Below are positions 43,599 to 54,592 of a DNA stretch of 64,000 nucleotides, one piece after another. Under the pieces are notes generated by a model. It worked only from the letters and a program-made list of their open reading frames with translations, was not told where the DNA came from and ran no database searches. The stretch is from NCBI RefSeq assembly GCF_019320115.1, contig NC_089587.1:90042939-90106938 (forward strand). The letters run 5' to 3'. Numbering within the stretch: the stretch's first letter is position 1; each line of letters begins with the position of its first letter. Source of the stretch: Miscanthus floridulus (taxonomy: Eukaryota > Streptophyta > Magnoliopsida > Poales > Poaceae). The translations under genes were made by a program, and so were the position numbers.

Positions 43599-46500
43599 TG
43601 TAACACCCTAGGTGTTTGGCTTCCACAAAAGTGCATTTCATTTCATAAACATATGCATCATCTATCTCATCATGCCATTGTCACTGAAACATACATATGC
43701 AACATTCACAATTCTGTTTGTTTCATACTTGATTTGCTTGTGAATGGTAGTAGTGCAACATGTGAATGCAACATGAGTTTCTCATACCTTGAAACATGGC
43801 AACATGGTAGGAATGTGGCAAGTTAAAATTGCAGCAAAGGCATGAAACATGTGAAACATGGAATTGAACATTAGAGTGAAATTGATTGTTTTGTTGCTTC
43901 ATCACATGTGATCATTAGAAGTTGGTATAGCATTTGTGTAAAGTGGTTGATTATGGTCTAATACACCTTAAATACACTTAAGGTAATTGATGGGACATTG
44001 TTCATGTGGACCATAATGACTAAATTGCCATCTAGTGGAGGTTTGACTTAGAATGACCTTTAAAGTGCCACTGTTTGACTGATTCAAAAGACTAACCTAG
44101 AGACCTTGCATGGCTATGCACCCATTACCAAAGTTGTAGCCAATTTATCAAGGAACAAAAGTCTCAATATGACCATCTCATGAAAATGGCTAGAACATGT
44201 TCAAACAAGGCCCACAAGTCATATTTCCATGCTGAATTCACACTTAGAAAATTTGCCAAGTCATAAATCCAGTTTCAGTTGGATCAAGCCAACTTTGGCT
44301 TGATGTAACTTCTGATCCATGGAGAATTAGACGATGATCCTTGAATAGAAGTTGGAGATGGATGGTAGGCCTACAATTTTCATGTACACGGTTTTTGTAA
44401 TGCATCAATGGTTTAGCCGTATTAGCACGTTGAAGTCACGCTGTCAGGCGGTTCAAGTCATCTGAATGCGAGCTACAGTACCTGATAGCCATCAGACAAT
44501 GAGCGCTGCGTGGGTGACACTCGTCGCTGGTCTCCTGCTCACACTGCCATGCGCCGTGGACACCCTGGCATGGCCAGCCACGACTTGAGCAACACCCCGC
44601 GCGCCTGCCAACTAGCTCGTCAGTTCTGATTTCATTTCCTCGGCTTCCTCCGCTCACCCATAGCTCCACAGCAACAGCCGTCGCAACTCCGATGAGCTCG
44701 TGCTCACGCGCCACCGCAAAATCGCATCGACCAGCTTGTTCGTAGCTTCGCCATGCTCTTCTCCACCTCCACCTCTCATCCGTGTCATTTGGGGCTTGGT
44801 AAGGGCGTATTCGCCATTTCCTCCACCACCGCCATGGCGGGACCTCGCCGGAGTTGGCGCTCCACGTGGCCAACTGCCATCGCGGCCTTCCCATCCCCTC
44901 CTCTTTGCTTGGTTAGCTTGGTAGTGAACTCTAGAAGCTCGTACCGAGCTTAGCCGCACCCTACGGGGTCGGGCCTTGCCGGAGCCGGCCAACCCATGGC
45001 CGTGCACCGCCATGGCCGTCGCCATTTCCTCTAGCTACGGTAATAGCTGAAATTGATGGCACCTCTAGGTGCGCACGGGTGAGGCGAACACATTGACAAC
45101 AATGGCCTCACCGGAGCTGTCACCGATGACGAGCTACGCCGCCATCCTTTCTTCCTCCCCTGCCTGTCTCTCTGTCTTACGGGACCCACGCATCAGTCGT
45201 CGAACTCAGGCGAGAACTGGCGTGGGCCACACCGCTTCTGGGCCACACTGGTGTTTGCTGGCGCATGCGTTGTGGGCCGTCGTGTGCTTTCGGGCCGGCC
45301 CAGCAGTAGGGTTATGTTTTCATTTTTGTTTTGTTTATTCTTTTTCATAGATTTTGTACATTTTCAAAAATATGTATCTCCTAGTTGGTAGATTCAAATG
45401 ATGTGGTTCCAATTTTGTTGAGTTCATGATAATGTCTAGTTTATATTAAAAACATAATTTATGCCATGTTCTGTTATGAAAAATGGAGTTGCTAATTATC
45501 TCTTTTAATCATGAAGGAAATAGGGGTAATTATATCTTTTTCTATGTAGCTCCAAATGGCATGAAATTTTTATGGTGTACTGCTCTTATCATGAATAGCT
45601 TGTAGTTAAATTTTCATATATTTTGGACACTGTATGTAGGAGATAGGAAATTCTCTTGTTTGCATGGATGGATCTTGTGTGAATTTTCATAATTTTTCTA
45701 TAGATCCAGTAAAGGTAAAATTTGGTGAGTGCTATTCTTATGCTAGAATGATGCTAGGAAAAATATGAAATCTATTGCTTGACACTTTTCATTAGGATTT
45801 CCTAATTATGCTAGAAATAGACATGCCACCTGTTATTTTGGATACAGCTAGTTCTGCTTGCCCAATGGGTTTGAAATTTTTATGGTAGCCTATGTGAAGC
45901 ATGGGATAGCTACTACAATTTTTGTAGATTTTTCTGAATAGTTTTACTATATATTGCTTTAATCACCTAATTAATTAAATAAATTAGAAAAGGGCATTAA
46001 ATAATTTATTTAGAAGTTGGCACTATACTTTTTGATGTTCCTCTGGTATGTGCAACAAGTTGGTAAACTTGGTTTGGTCCAATTATGCTTTTGCATCATC
46101 ACTAAATAATTAATTTAGTAAACCTGTCATTTCTGGACAGATTCTATGTTTACCTTAATTCGATTTGGTTAACGTAAGAATAATGCTTTGATGTTTACAA
46201 ATGATTTGTAGAGAATTTCATAAGATTTCTAGAATGTCCTCTTGCAAGTCATTTGGAATTGTAGAACTCTTGTTGTGATTGAATTAAAGGACTGCTCGTT
46301 TGCATATGAAACTTTAACTGTTGATTTAAGTATGCCTTTACTATTTCCTAAGCTTGTGGTAATGTTTCTCGGTGTTAGGCCTTTAACTGAAGATGGGCAT
46401 CTTTATCTTAGGTTATGCAAGTTAGGTAAGTTGATCTTGTTCTTCAAGTTAAGTTAGATACATGCTTTAAAGTGATTTGAATAGAGCTATTCTTAATCGG

Positions 46501-48258
46501 TAAACGAGTGTCCAGTGATGTTTTCGTTAAACACTTACTGTAATCCATTCATCATGAGCATCATGTCATTCCTTATGCATCCATAATAATTATCTTGTGC
46601 ATCGGCATGCAATAGGTGTACCGGAAGGAGTGACACTATTGGAATTTGAGGAACCGAGCGGGGAGCAGCAGCAGCCAACACCGGAGGTTCAGGAGGTGCA
46701 GTCCTCGGGGGAAGTGCTAGACGAGGTCGCCGTTGAGTGCCCGGATCACCGTCCATGCAACTTTGTGAAAGGCAAGCTCCGGAGCATATTAAGCCTCCTA
46801 ATTTCTGAAATGCAGTTAAAGTATTATTGTTACATATATATTGTTGCATTAAGTTTAGGTGTTGGATGCAAACACTTGCTGCATTGGTTATCCAATCCTT
46901 GTCCAGATATTGATACCCTGAATCCTATGTAGCTCAAGTTCGTGTAGTGCTTAGCCCTGCTTAAACGCGGTAGAAGTCAGGTGATTTCCTGTCACCTGCG
47001 AGATATAGGAATATACATATGGCACAGTTGGCTATATTTGCTATCGTGGAAAAGAACCTGGCTTAATTTGAAATGGAGGCTTGCCAGTTTGCAGTGACTC
47101 CGTCTGTGTCACTTAAGGACTGAATCTTGGAGCCTTTCCTGTTCATGTTGAATGCATACCTCTCTCTTAGTTGGCCGGGTCTAGAGACCGACCACGAAGC
47201 CGAGTAGCTCACCTCAGGCCGGGAGTCGATAAGTATAAAGTATGCCTCAGAAGGGAGCCGTAGGCATGAGTCCAAGGGCAGGTGATTTAAAAGTCCTGAT
47301 TGTCCTGGCAGAAGGGTAATCCCTGAGAGCGCTGGCGCTGATCGAACCCACGAATTTGGTTCCTGAGTTGTCCCAAAGGTGACCCATGGCTACCCTTGCA
47401 AAGTATGCCAGGGTGAGAGTTAGGAATACCCCCTCAGCTGAGTTGTGATTCGATTCGAGTCGCCGTCTCTCCCGGTTAGTGAGAACTTGACGGGCTTATC
47501 TCCAAAGTAGATACACTAAATAACATAATGGTTTTGAAAGATGATATGATGATGACAGCCTTATTATACCTGCTATGGTTAATATTGTTTGCTCCTAATA
47601 AGTGAGTGCTCTAGTATAGGTGCAAATCTAGTGGACAGGTAAATGATGATAAACTTGATGCGAAGTTTAAATTGGTTACTATATTCATAAGCTCTTTTAT
47701 GCAACTATGTCTAGCTAGCCCACTTCATAAGCCTTGCATGACCCTTGGTGTCTTTTATTTCTGGTTTTGATGGGTAAGTCTAGCTGAGTACCTTCTTGTA
47801 CTTAGGGTTTATCTCCCACCTGGTGCAGATGACCAGTTCTACTTTGGTTGCTGCAAGTATTGCCTTCTCTCGGCTGGGGATGAAGACTAGACCGTTGGGC
47901 GTGGTCTCTCCTAGTTCTTGTACCTGAAGATGCTTTTGTGGGACATAACTAAGATCTGGCAATGTATTTGAAACTATGAAGTTATGTACTAAACTATGTT
48001 GCTTCCGCAAATCTGAACTTGGGTTGTAATATTCTATTTGAACTCTGATGGATGTAATCCGAATGCTACTTGTGAAATGTTGTAACGAATGATGTGTTGT
48101 GTTGAATCACTACGGTCTTGGTTTGTATGTCGAGAGTTGGTTGAAATCCTTCGTGATTTCTGGACTACCAGGATTATGGGAGCTTAAGTACAGGAATTTG
48201 ATCACTTCAGTCATTGTTTTTGTACTTACATTCTTATGATTTGGTCGGTTCTGTTACA
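43599..48258 (+). repeat. 3' LTR of the Tekay element (4660 bp)
   Basis: Near-identical to 32764-37440, with the same TGTAACACC start and GTTCTGTTACA end. Differences seen are mostly transitions plus a few short indels (for example about 18 bases missing near 47074 relative to 36250). Confidence 0.92.
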
Positions 48259-48950
48259 ACACCTACAGGAGAGATTAGTTCACAATTCAAAATCTACCCA
48301 ACTAAATTTAGATTGGGTAAATTTTTGGCTTCCCGCAGTGTAGTAGATCGCAGATCGATAGCTAAAAATGGTGATAACACCACACACAAGTGGATCAGCC
48401 TCAAACTCTAGAAATCACCCAATCAATAATATGTCACGCAAGTAATGTAAATCAAGCACAAGTGACATAATAATTTATCCTGTGGTTTGGCTCGTCACCA
48501 AGATTTTCCTACCTCCACGTTGTTGAGGTTAGCCACTAAGGCTTAGAGCTTTCTTGCCCTTCCTCGTTCTCAAGTCAAGAGACTTAACTCTTAAGATGAG
48601 GGGTAAGTTTACTAGCTTCAAGAGATGGTTACAAACCTCCCTGGGCTGCCACACAAGTTGGCAAGCTCCACGGACGATGCTCTAGCCGGCTAGGAGCCAA
48701 GCTCCATGAGTAACAAACACAACCGCTGGCCAAAACCAAGTGCTCTTTAGAGTTTGTGAATCAATAGAGCTGCTCTCTAATCGAGTTTGGGACCCTTTTT
48801 CCTCAAGAATTGATGAGGAAATTAATGAATTTGCTTGAGGACTTGAGGTCAACAATGGAGTGAGAGAGAGAGCTACTGCTTTGTTTTGGGCGTGCTGATG
48901 TGAGGAAGAAGAGAGCTTGTTCTGTTACCGTTGGAGAGGAAGGGGAAAGG

Positions 48951-49028
48951 TATATATACCCCCTAGCCCCCAATGGTCACATAAATCATAGATAGCCGTT
49001 GGGGAGGAAAGGAAAAGGTATATATATA
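48951..49028 (-). promoter_or_regulatory. Paired TATA-like boxes in the copia-A LTR
   Basis: TATATATA at 48951-48958 and TATATATATA at 49019-49028, each followed on the plus strand by CCCCTAGCCC. The pair is about 68 bases apart and is repeated in copia-B. Confidence 0.45.
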
Positions 49029-49054
49029 CCCCTAGCCCACAACAGACACCACAC

Positions 49055-49291
49055 CAAGGGATCGGGCGAGACGAAGCCTGCGACCTCAAGATCGAGCGAG
49101 ACAGAGCCCGCAGCCTCGAGATCGGGCGAGACAAAGCCCACGACCAAGGGGTCGAATGAGCCGAAGCCCGTGACCAAGGGGTTAGGCGAGACAAGGCCCG
49201 CGGTCTCAAGCTCGGGCGAGATGGAGCCCGCGACCAAGGGATCGGGCGAGCCGGATCCCATGACCAAGGGGTTGGGTGAGACAGAGCTCAC
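49055..49291. repeat. 30-bp minisatellite in the copia-A LTR, about 8 units
   Basis: Units like AAGGGATCGGGCGAGACGAA + GCCCGCGACC repeat with an exact 30-base period. Because 30 is a multiple of three, a frame stays open as ten-residue repeats of the type TKGSGETKPA. The unit number is 7.9. Confidence 0.85.
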
Positions 49292-49631
49292 ACCACGCAA
49301 GACAACAAGGGTAATAGTGAAGTGTAGACTATCTTAGCTATGAATCTGAGGATGTTTATGGTTGTTTGAGCACTTGGTAGCACATATTAGCATAAGCATT
49401 GTGTCCCCCTTTATAGTACGGCTTTTTCTATACTCAAATTCAATATATAAAAGAATTTTAAACATCTTTTGAGTTTGAATCCATCTATATGTGTAATTGG
49501 GGGCTCCTCCGTTTCATGTAGCATCCTCAAATATAAATCACATGCTTGTCATCTCGATAAATCTTATTAGTTCTCTAATTGTGTGGTCATTATCACCAAA
49601 ACCCACAATTAGGGCTTGATTGCATTTTCAA

Positions 49632-49643
49632 TCTCCCCTTTTT
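49632..49643 (-). other. Polypurine tract of copia-A
   Basis: The minus strand reads AAAAAGGGGAGA just before the 3' LTR start at 49630. Confidence 0.7.
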
Positions 49644-49650
49644 GGTGATT

Positions 49651-50475
49651 GATGACAACCCAATTAGAGCTTACACAAAATATAAAATAAATACTGAGAT
49701 TTTTGAGCCATGGGTGTAGAGCCTCCCCCTAAGTATGTGAATAGAGAATTGAATTCTCAAATTGGCATAAAAAGCCAAGATTCACATTTTAGTGAAGGTG
49801 ATGGGACTCCCCCTACATCCATGCTCCTGTGGGGTGCTGCATACTATGTCATGTATGTAAAACATGATGCAAATGACAGTTTATGCACACATGTGCTTGC
49901 TGTTGTGCGGCAGTGCCACACCAGACTATACGAGCAAGGCAGAGTCAAGCACCACACAGCTAGCTCAGATAAAAAAGATATGCAACCTAGCACAATAGAA
50001 TGACTTTTAATCCACACAACGATATATGTCCATATCCGATACACAAATAGTCAAATAGTAGCATTATTTCACAATTTAGAGTTTTGAGCGACTCTCAAAC
50101 TTTCCACCTAGCGAAGACTAACACTTATTGAATAGGACTTGAAGCTGCTGCTGACCATGGCGTCGAAAAGTTGTTGACCCCTCTAATTTTCTCCCCCTTT
50201 GGCATAAAGCACCAAAAAGAGAAGAAAATAAGAAATATCAACACCTACGCGTCATCTCCCTGGATGTTCATCCAATCAATATCATCACCTCCTATGGCCC
50301 TAGCACCTCCTACAGCAGTCCTGGCACCACCATCACAATCATCATCGTCGGAGTCAATACGTCCATGGCCCTAACGGTGAGTAGTGGCAGTGTAGCGAGT
50401 GGAACAAGTGGAACGCCTCGGCTCTTGTCTCTGACGGTATCCCTCTAGGGTCTCATCCCAATATGTTGCTCGTCC
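49651..50475. other. Spacer between the copia-A extra ORF and 3' LTR
   Basis: Non-coding in the element's sense direction. It contains one TGCGGCAGTGCCAC motif (about 49907). No gene recognised. Confidence 0.5.
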
Positions 50476-51900
50476 CTACTGCTCCTCCTCCTCATCATCA
50501 TCCTTATCATCTAAATCTATGTCGAAGAGACTCAGAAGGTCATACTGTGGAGGAGGTGAAATAGGAGGAAGTGGTGGAAGGTCCTGTCTACGCTGCTGAC
50601 GCTGCTCAAGCTGTGTCTCATACACTCTGTCAGCTACATAGGTGCACTTGCCAAAGATTGCCTTCAACCACTTGCCAAACTTCTTCATCTTGCCTCCTTT
50701 GCAAGACCTAGAGCGGGAAGACTCAGGGATATCTACATGAGCATGAGAGCTCCCCGCTCCCTAAGTAGCTGCAACTGGCTTGGTCTTCTCAATTTTGTAG
50801 ATGGTGTGCATCCCATCCTTCATAAAATAAAATCTAGTGACCCTCTCAATCATGAACATGAGGTAAGAAGCATAGGGAAGCCCCCTCATCCCATCCTCCA
50901 CTACAAATCTTAACTCACTCCACATGAATCTAGGGACATTGAACATGTTCCCACCTGGAGCAAATCTAGCCAACATATTTCTCACATAGCCATTAATATC
51001 TGAGGATGCACCATCCTTTGAGTTGATGGTGTTCCTGATGAGGTTGTTGAGGATATAATAGAAGCTTTGTAGACCACTCCTCTTGCCATCTACAATCCTT
51101 CTATCTCTCAACATATAACTGATGTCACGGATCTCAGCTTGAGGCTCATCATGAATGTAATTGTAACCTCTGTGCTCGTCCCCAAAGCCAAGAATCCAGT
51201 TGAAAGTGACAAAGTTGACTTGATAGTGCCGACCATCAGTCATCTAGTGAATCTCATCAGAGGTCTAGTCATAGAAGTATGTGGCATGAAACTGTGCAAG
51301 GACCTCCTCATTCTAGTTATACTAGAAACCCATGATGTCTGAAAGCTGGAACCTGTCACAAATTTTCATTACCTTGTCAAACTCAGGCTCCTTCTTCTCC
51401 TACATCTCATCCCAATCAATATATTATATCTTGATGATCTTGGTTTTCTTGGATGCAAGAATGACAGTGGCATAAAAGTTGGAATGAAACTTATTCCAAA
51501 ATCTATAATCAATGCCCTAATCCTTACGCACTATATAGGGATTGATCCCCCTTGCCTCTTCCATCAACTTTCAACTCTTGGAATAGTTGACAACTGCATG
51601 CTATCGGGAGTCATTTGGAGGTCTCATGATGATCTCATCCTCAAAATCTCTCATGTATCTGCCATCAAAATCAGAGAGATGCTATGGGGTGTCAGGAATG
51701 GCATAAGTGGTAGGACCTATCATCTCCAGCCTCTCCTCATCTTCAATATATTGCTCGCGCCTCCTCCTATCACCAAGTCCCCTTAGAGCTACACTACTGC
51801 CTACTACTGCTGTCCTCCCTTGACCACGATGAGGTGAATCCTTATCTCTTTGTTCATTCATCTTTCTTTTCACCCTTCGGTCATTATCTCTATGCTCCAT
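50476..51900 (-). pseudogene. Extra ORF in the env position of copia-A
   Basis: From ATG 51900 (MEHRDNDRRVKRKMNEQRDK) one frame of about 475 codons runs to a stop at 50476, broken by several TAG/TAA stops. A basic N-terminus is followed by a globular-looking region (NEEVLAQFHATYFYD, MTDGRHYQVNFVTFNWILGF, PRFMWSELRFVVEDGMRGLP). The C-terminus is Gln/Pro-rich and then very acidic (DIDLDDKDDDEEEEQ). The FHATYFYD...MTDGRHY blocks resemble the domain called putative plant transposon protein in grass retroelement annotations. No signal peptide, furin-like site or transmembrane helix is seen, so it is not an envelope protein despite its position between RNase H and the LTR. Copia-B has the same ORF at 63287. 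Confidence 0.65.
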
Positions 51901-51936
51901 CTTCTCAAACGAGAATAGGAGAGGGAAGAAGAGCAA

Positions 51937-52483
51937 CTACTTAGGCCAAGAGTAGCAGCAGTCACCGATGGCATTGGAAGATGGACAACAACCACCATGG
52001 CACTGCCGGAGACTAGCAGCATGCAGACAGGTGACGACGATGTGCAGGCATGAGAGGAAGAGAAGGTGTGGGCATCGGCATCGGGTGTGAATGAGGGAGA
52101 GAGGGAGTTACCACAAGCCTAGGTAAAGAGACAAGGTAGATGGGCCCCACAGTAAAATTGTTTGGACCAAATTTCAATTGAGATTCAATGTGCGGCACTA
52201 CCGCTTGCCTAGCTTGGCACTGCCGCAAAGTGGCACTACCGTACGGCAGGCGCGACGCTGTCGCACTCCCCAAAATAGTGAGAGTTAGCTATAATCTATA
52301 TGACTCTCTTTGTATAAGATATGGATACATATCACCTATATACCATGATCAGAAACAAATAATCAATACAGACCATGATCATGATACATAAGTTGTCTTT
52401 TATAAATCATTTTCATGCACAATATGAAAATTTTCAATTCTTTTGCCTAGATACTAGTTTATCAAATAGAGGCATGCTAAAAT
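51937..52483. other. Spacer between RNase H and extra ORF of copia-A
   Basis: Non-coding. A cluster of GCGGCACTGCCGC-type motifs lies at about 52192-52268. Confidence 0.5.
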
Positions 52484-53052
52484 TCAAACCACATTACGAG
52501 AATCAAGTATATTTAGTTCACTGCGCAAAGCACAAATCCTTGACTCATCGAGGGGCTTTGTGAAGATATCGGCTAGTTGCTTTTCGGTGCTCACATGGCG
52601 AATTGTGATATCTCCTTTGGTTTTTTGGTCTCTCAAGAAATGATGTCGGATGTCTATGTGCTTTGTTTTTGAGTGGTTTATGAGATTGTTTGCAAGCTTA
52701 ATGGCACTTTCATTGTCACACAAGAGTGGGATTTTTGTGAAGTGACATCCAAAATCTTGAAGAGTTTGCATCATCCAAAGTAGTTGGGCACAACATGTAC
52801 CGGCTGCAACGTACTCAGCCTCGACAGTGGAAAGGGCTACACAATTTTGCTTTTTAGAACTCCAAGACACTAGGGATCGTCCAAGGAATTGACATGTCCT
52901 CGAAGTGCTTTTTTGATCTACTTTACAACTGGCGTAATCAGAATCCGAATACTCAAGTAGATCAAACTTAAAGCCCTTAGGATACCACAAACCAAGGTTA
53001 GGAGTGAGTACTAAATATCTCAAGATTCTCTTAACGACCACTAAGTGACACT
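52484..53052 (-). pseudogene. RNase H end of the copia-A pol, truncated
   Basis: The minus strand reads VKRILRYLVLTPNLGLWY, then SSKKQNCVALSTVEAEYVAA, CDNESAIKLANN and a KHIDIRHHFLRD end, the copia RNase H with its conserved acidic residues. The protein ends SELNILDSRNVV. The frame is open, but it is cut at 53052 by the start of copia-B's LTR. Confidence 0.85.
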
Positions 53053-53390
53053 TGAAAGTGCAATCAAGCCTTAATTGTGGGTTTTGGTGATAATGACTAC
53101 GTAGTTAGAGAACTAATGAGATTTATCGAGATGACAAGCAGGGAATTTATATTCGAGGATGCTACACAAAACAGAGGAGACCCCAATTATAAATGTAGAT
53201 GGCTTCAAACTCAAAGGAGGTTTAAATTCTTTTATATATTGAATTTGAGTATAGGAAAAAGTCATACTATAAAGGGGGCACAATGCTTAAGCTAATATGT
53301 GCTATCAAGTGCTCAAACAACCACAAGCATCCTTAGATTCATAGCCAAGACAGTCTACGCTTCACTATTATCATTGCTATCTTGAGGGGT

Positions 53391-53656
53391 GCGAGCTCCG
53401 ACTCGCCTGACCCCTTGGGTGCGAGGTCTGACTCACCTGACCCCTTGGGCATGGGCTTCGGTTCACCCGACCCTTTGGTCACGGGCTCCGTCTCGCCCGA
53501 CCCCAAGGTTAGGGGCTCCGTGTCACTTGACCCTAAGGTTGCGGGCTCCATCTCACCCGACCCTAAGGTCACAGGCTCTGGCTCGCCTAACCCTTTGGTC
53601 ATAGGCTCCATCTTGCCTGACCCTAAGGTCACAGGCTTTGGCTCGCCCGATCCTAG
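53391..53656. repeat. 30-bp minisatellite in the copia-B LTR, about 9 units
   Basis: Units like GGCTCCGTCTCGCCCGACCC + CAAGGTTACG repeat with an exact 30-base period. It is the inverse-orientation counterpart of 49055-49291, with one more unit. Open frames run through on both strands. Confidence 0.85.
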
Positions 53657-53692
53657 GTGTAGTGTCCGTTGGGGGCTGGGGGTATATATACC

Positions 53693-53759
53693 TTTCCCTT
53701 TTTTCTCCCCAATGGCTATCTATGATTTAAGTGACCATTGGGGGCTAGGGGTATATATA
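53693..53759 (+). promoter_or_regulatory. Paired TATA boxes in the copia-B LTR
   Basis: GGGGCTGGGGGTATATATAC (TATA 53693-53700) and GGGGCTAGGGGTATATATAC (TATA 53752-53759), 59 bases apart, just downstream of the minisatellite. A duplicated core promoter is the simple reading. Confidence 0.5.
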
Positions 53760-54548
53760 CCTTCCTCTTCCTCCCCAATAGTAATGATACAAGCTCTCTT
53801 CTTCTTCACTTCAGTACACCCAAAAACAGAGCAGGAGCTCTCTCTTTCACTCCATTATTGACCTCAAGCCCTTAAGCAAATCCATTAATTTCTCCATCAA
53901 TCCTTGAGGAAAAATGGTCCTAAACTCGATTAGAGAGCAGCTCTATTGATTCCCAAACTCTAAAGAGCACTTGGTTCACGTTTTGGCCGACAGTTCTGTT
54001 TGTTACTCTTTGACCTTGGCTCCTAGCCGGCTAGAGCAACGCCCGTGGAGCTTGCCAACTTGTGTAGCAGAACTGGGAGGTTTGTAACCATCTCTTGAAG
54101 CTAGTAAACTTACCCCTCATCTCAAGAGTTAAGTCTCTTGACTTGAGAATGAGGAAGGGTTGGAAAGCTCTAAGCCTTAGTGGCTAACCTCAATAACGTG
54201 GGGGTAGACAAGCCTTGGTGGCGAGCCGAACCACGAGATAAATTTTTGTGTCACTTGTGCTTGATTTACATTACTTGTATGACATATTGTTGATTAAGGT
54301 AATTTCTAGAGTTTGAGGCTGATCTACTTGTGTGTGGTATTCCCACCACTTTTAGTTATCGATCCATGATCTACTACCCTACAGGAAGCTAAGAAATTTA
54401 CCCAAACTAAATTTCGTTGGGTAGATTTTAAACTATGAACCAATCTTTCCTATTGGTGCGGCAGTGCCGCGGGTGAATTTGACTTCAGTTTGAGTTGAAT
54501 TTTTATAGGCCTATTCACCGCCTCTAGGCATTCTAGAGATCCTACAAG

Positions 54549-54560
54549 TGGTATCAGAGT
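54549..54560 (+). other. Primer-binding site of copia-B
   Basis: TGGTATCAGAGT, 11 of 12 bases of the initiator tRNA-Met complement. Confidence 0.8.
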
Positions 54561-54592
54561 GGTTACCTCGTGTGCGCTTCACCACATGAGGT

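Larger units (their letters stand above)
32764..48258 (+). mobile_element. Tekay/Del-type chromovirus (Ty3/gypsy), complete with both LTRs
   Basis: 15.5 kb. 5' LTR 32764-37440, iMet-type primer site 37443-37454, an extra ORF 38192-38788, gag-pol 39201-43574, polypurine tract 43586-43597 and 3' LTR 43599-48258. LTRs start TGTAACACC and end GTTCTGTTACA. Flanks are GCACC (32759-32763) and ACACC (48259-48263), a 5-bp target duplication with one mismatch. In a 240-base sample (35401-35640 against 46231-46470) the LTRs differ at 5 positions, so the insertion is moderately recent. Very long LTRs, iMet primer and a chromodomain-type C-terminus point to the Tekay clade. It lies inside the copia-A 3' LTR. 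Confidence 0.9.
48259..49630 (-). repeat. Main part of the copia-A 3' LTR
   Basis: Inverse of copia-B's LTR: it ends GCTTGATTGCATTTTCA at 49630, matching the TGAAAGTGCAATCAAGC start at 53053. With 32648-32763 it makes a ~1.49-kb LTR. It contains a 30-bp minisatellite (49055-49291) and two TATA-like boxes (48951-48958, 49019-49028). Confidence 0.85.
32648..53052 (-). mobile_element. Copia-A: SIRE-like Ty1/copia element interrupted by two later insertions
   Basis: The sequence belonging to this element is 32648-32763 plus 48259-53052. On the minus strand, from the right, it reads: RNase H fragment (53052-52484), spacer, an extra ORF (51900-50476), polypurine tract (about 49643-49632), then the 3' LTR (49630-48259 and 32763-32648). 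The Tekay element sits inside this LTR. Copia-B begins at 53053, exactly where the RNase H frame breaks off, so copia-A's gag, most of pol and 5' LTR are displaced beyond the window. It shares LTR, pol and extra ORF with copia-B, in opposite orientation. Confidence 0.8.
53053..54546 (+). repeat. 5' LTR of copia-B (1494 bp)
   Basis: Starts TGAAAGTGCAATCAAGC and ends GAGATCCTACA, two bases before the primer site. It contains nine units of a 30-bp minisatellite, paired TATA boxes and one GCGGCAGTGCCGCG motif at about 54459. Confidence 0.9.

Noticed and set aside
48999..49337. Ten-residue repeat protein (also at 53339-53861)
   Set aside because: The frame is open only because the LTR minisatellite has a 30-base period; no start, promoter or conserved ends support a protein.
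50476..51900. Retroviral-type envelope gene
   Set aside because: The position fits, but there is no signal peptide, transmembrane helix or cleavage site, and the core resembles a plant transposon-associated domain.
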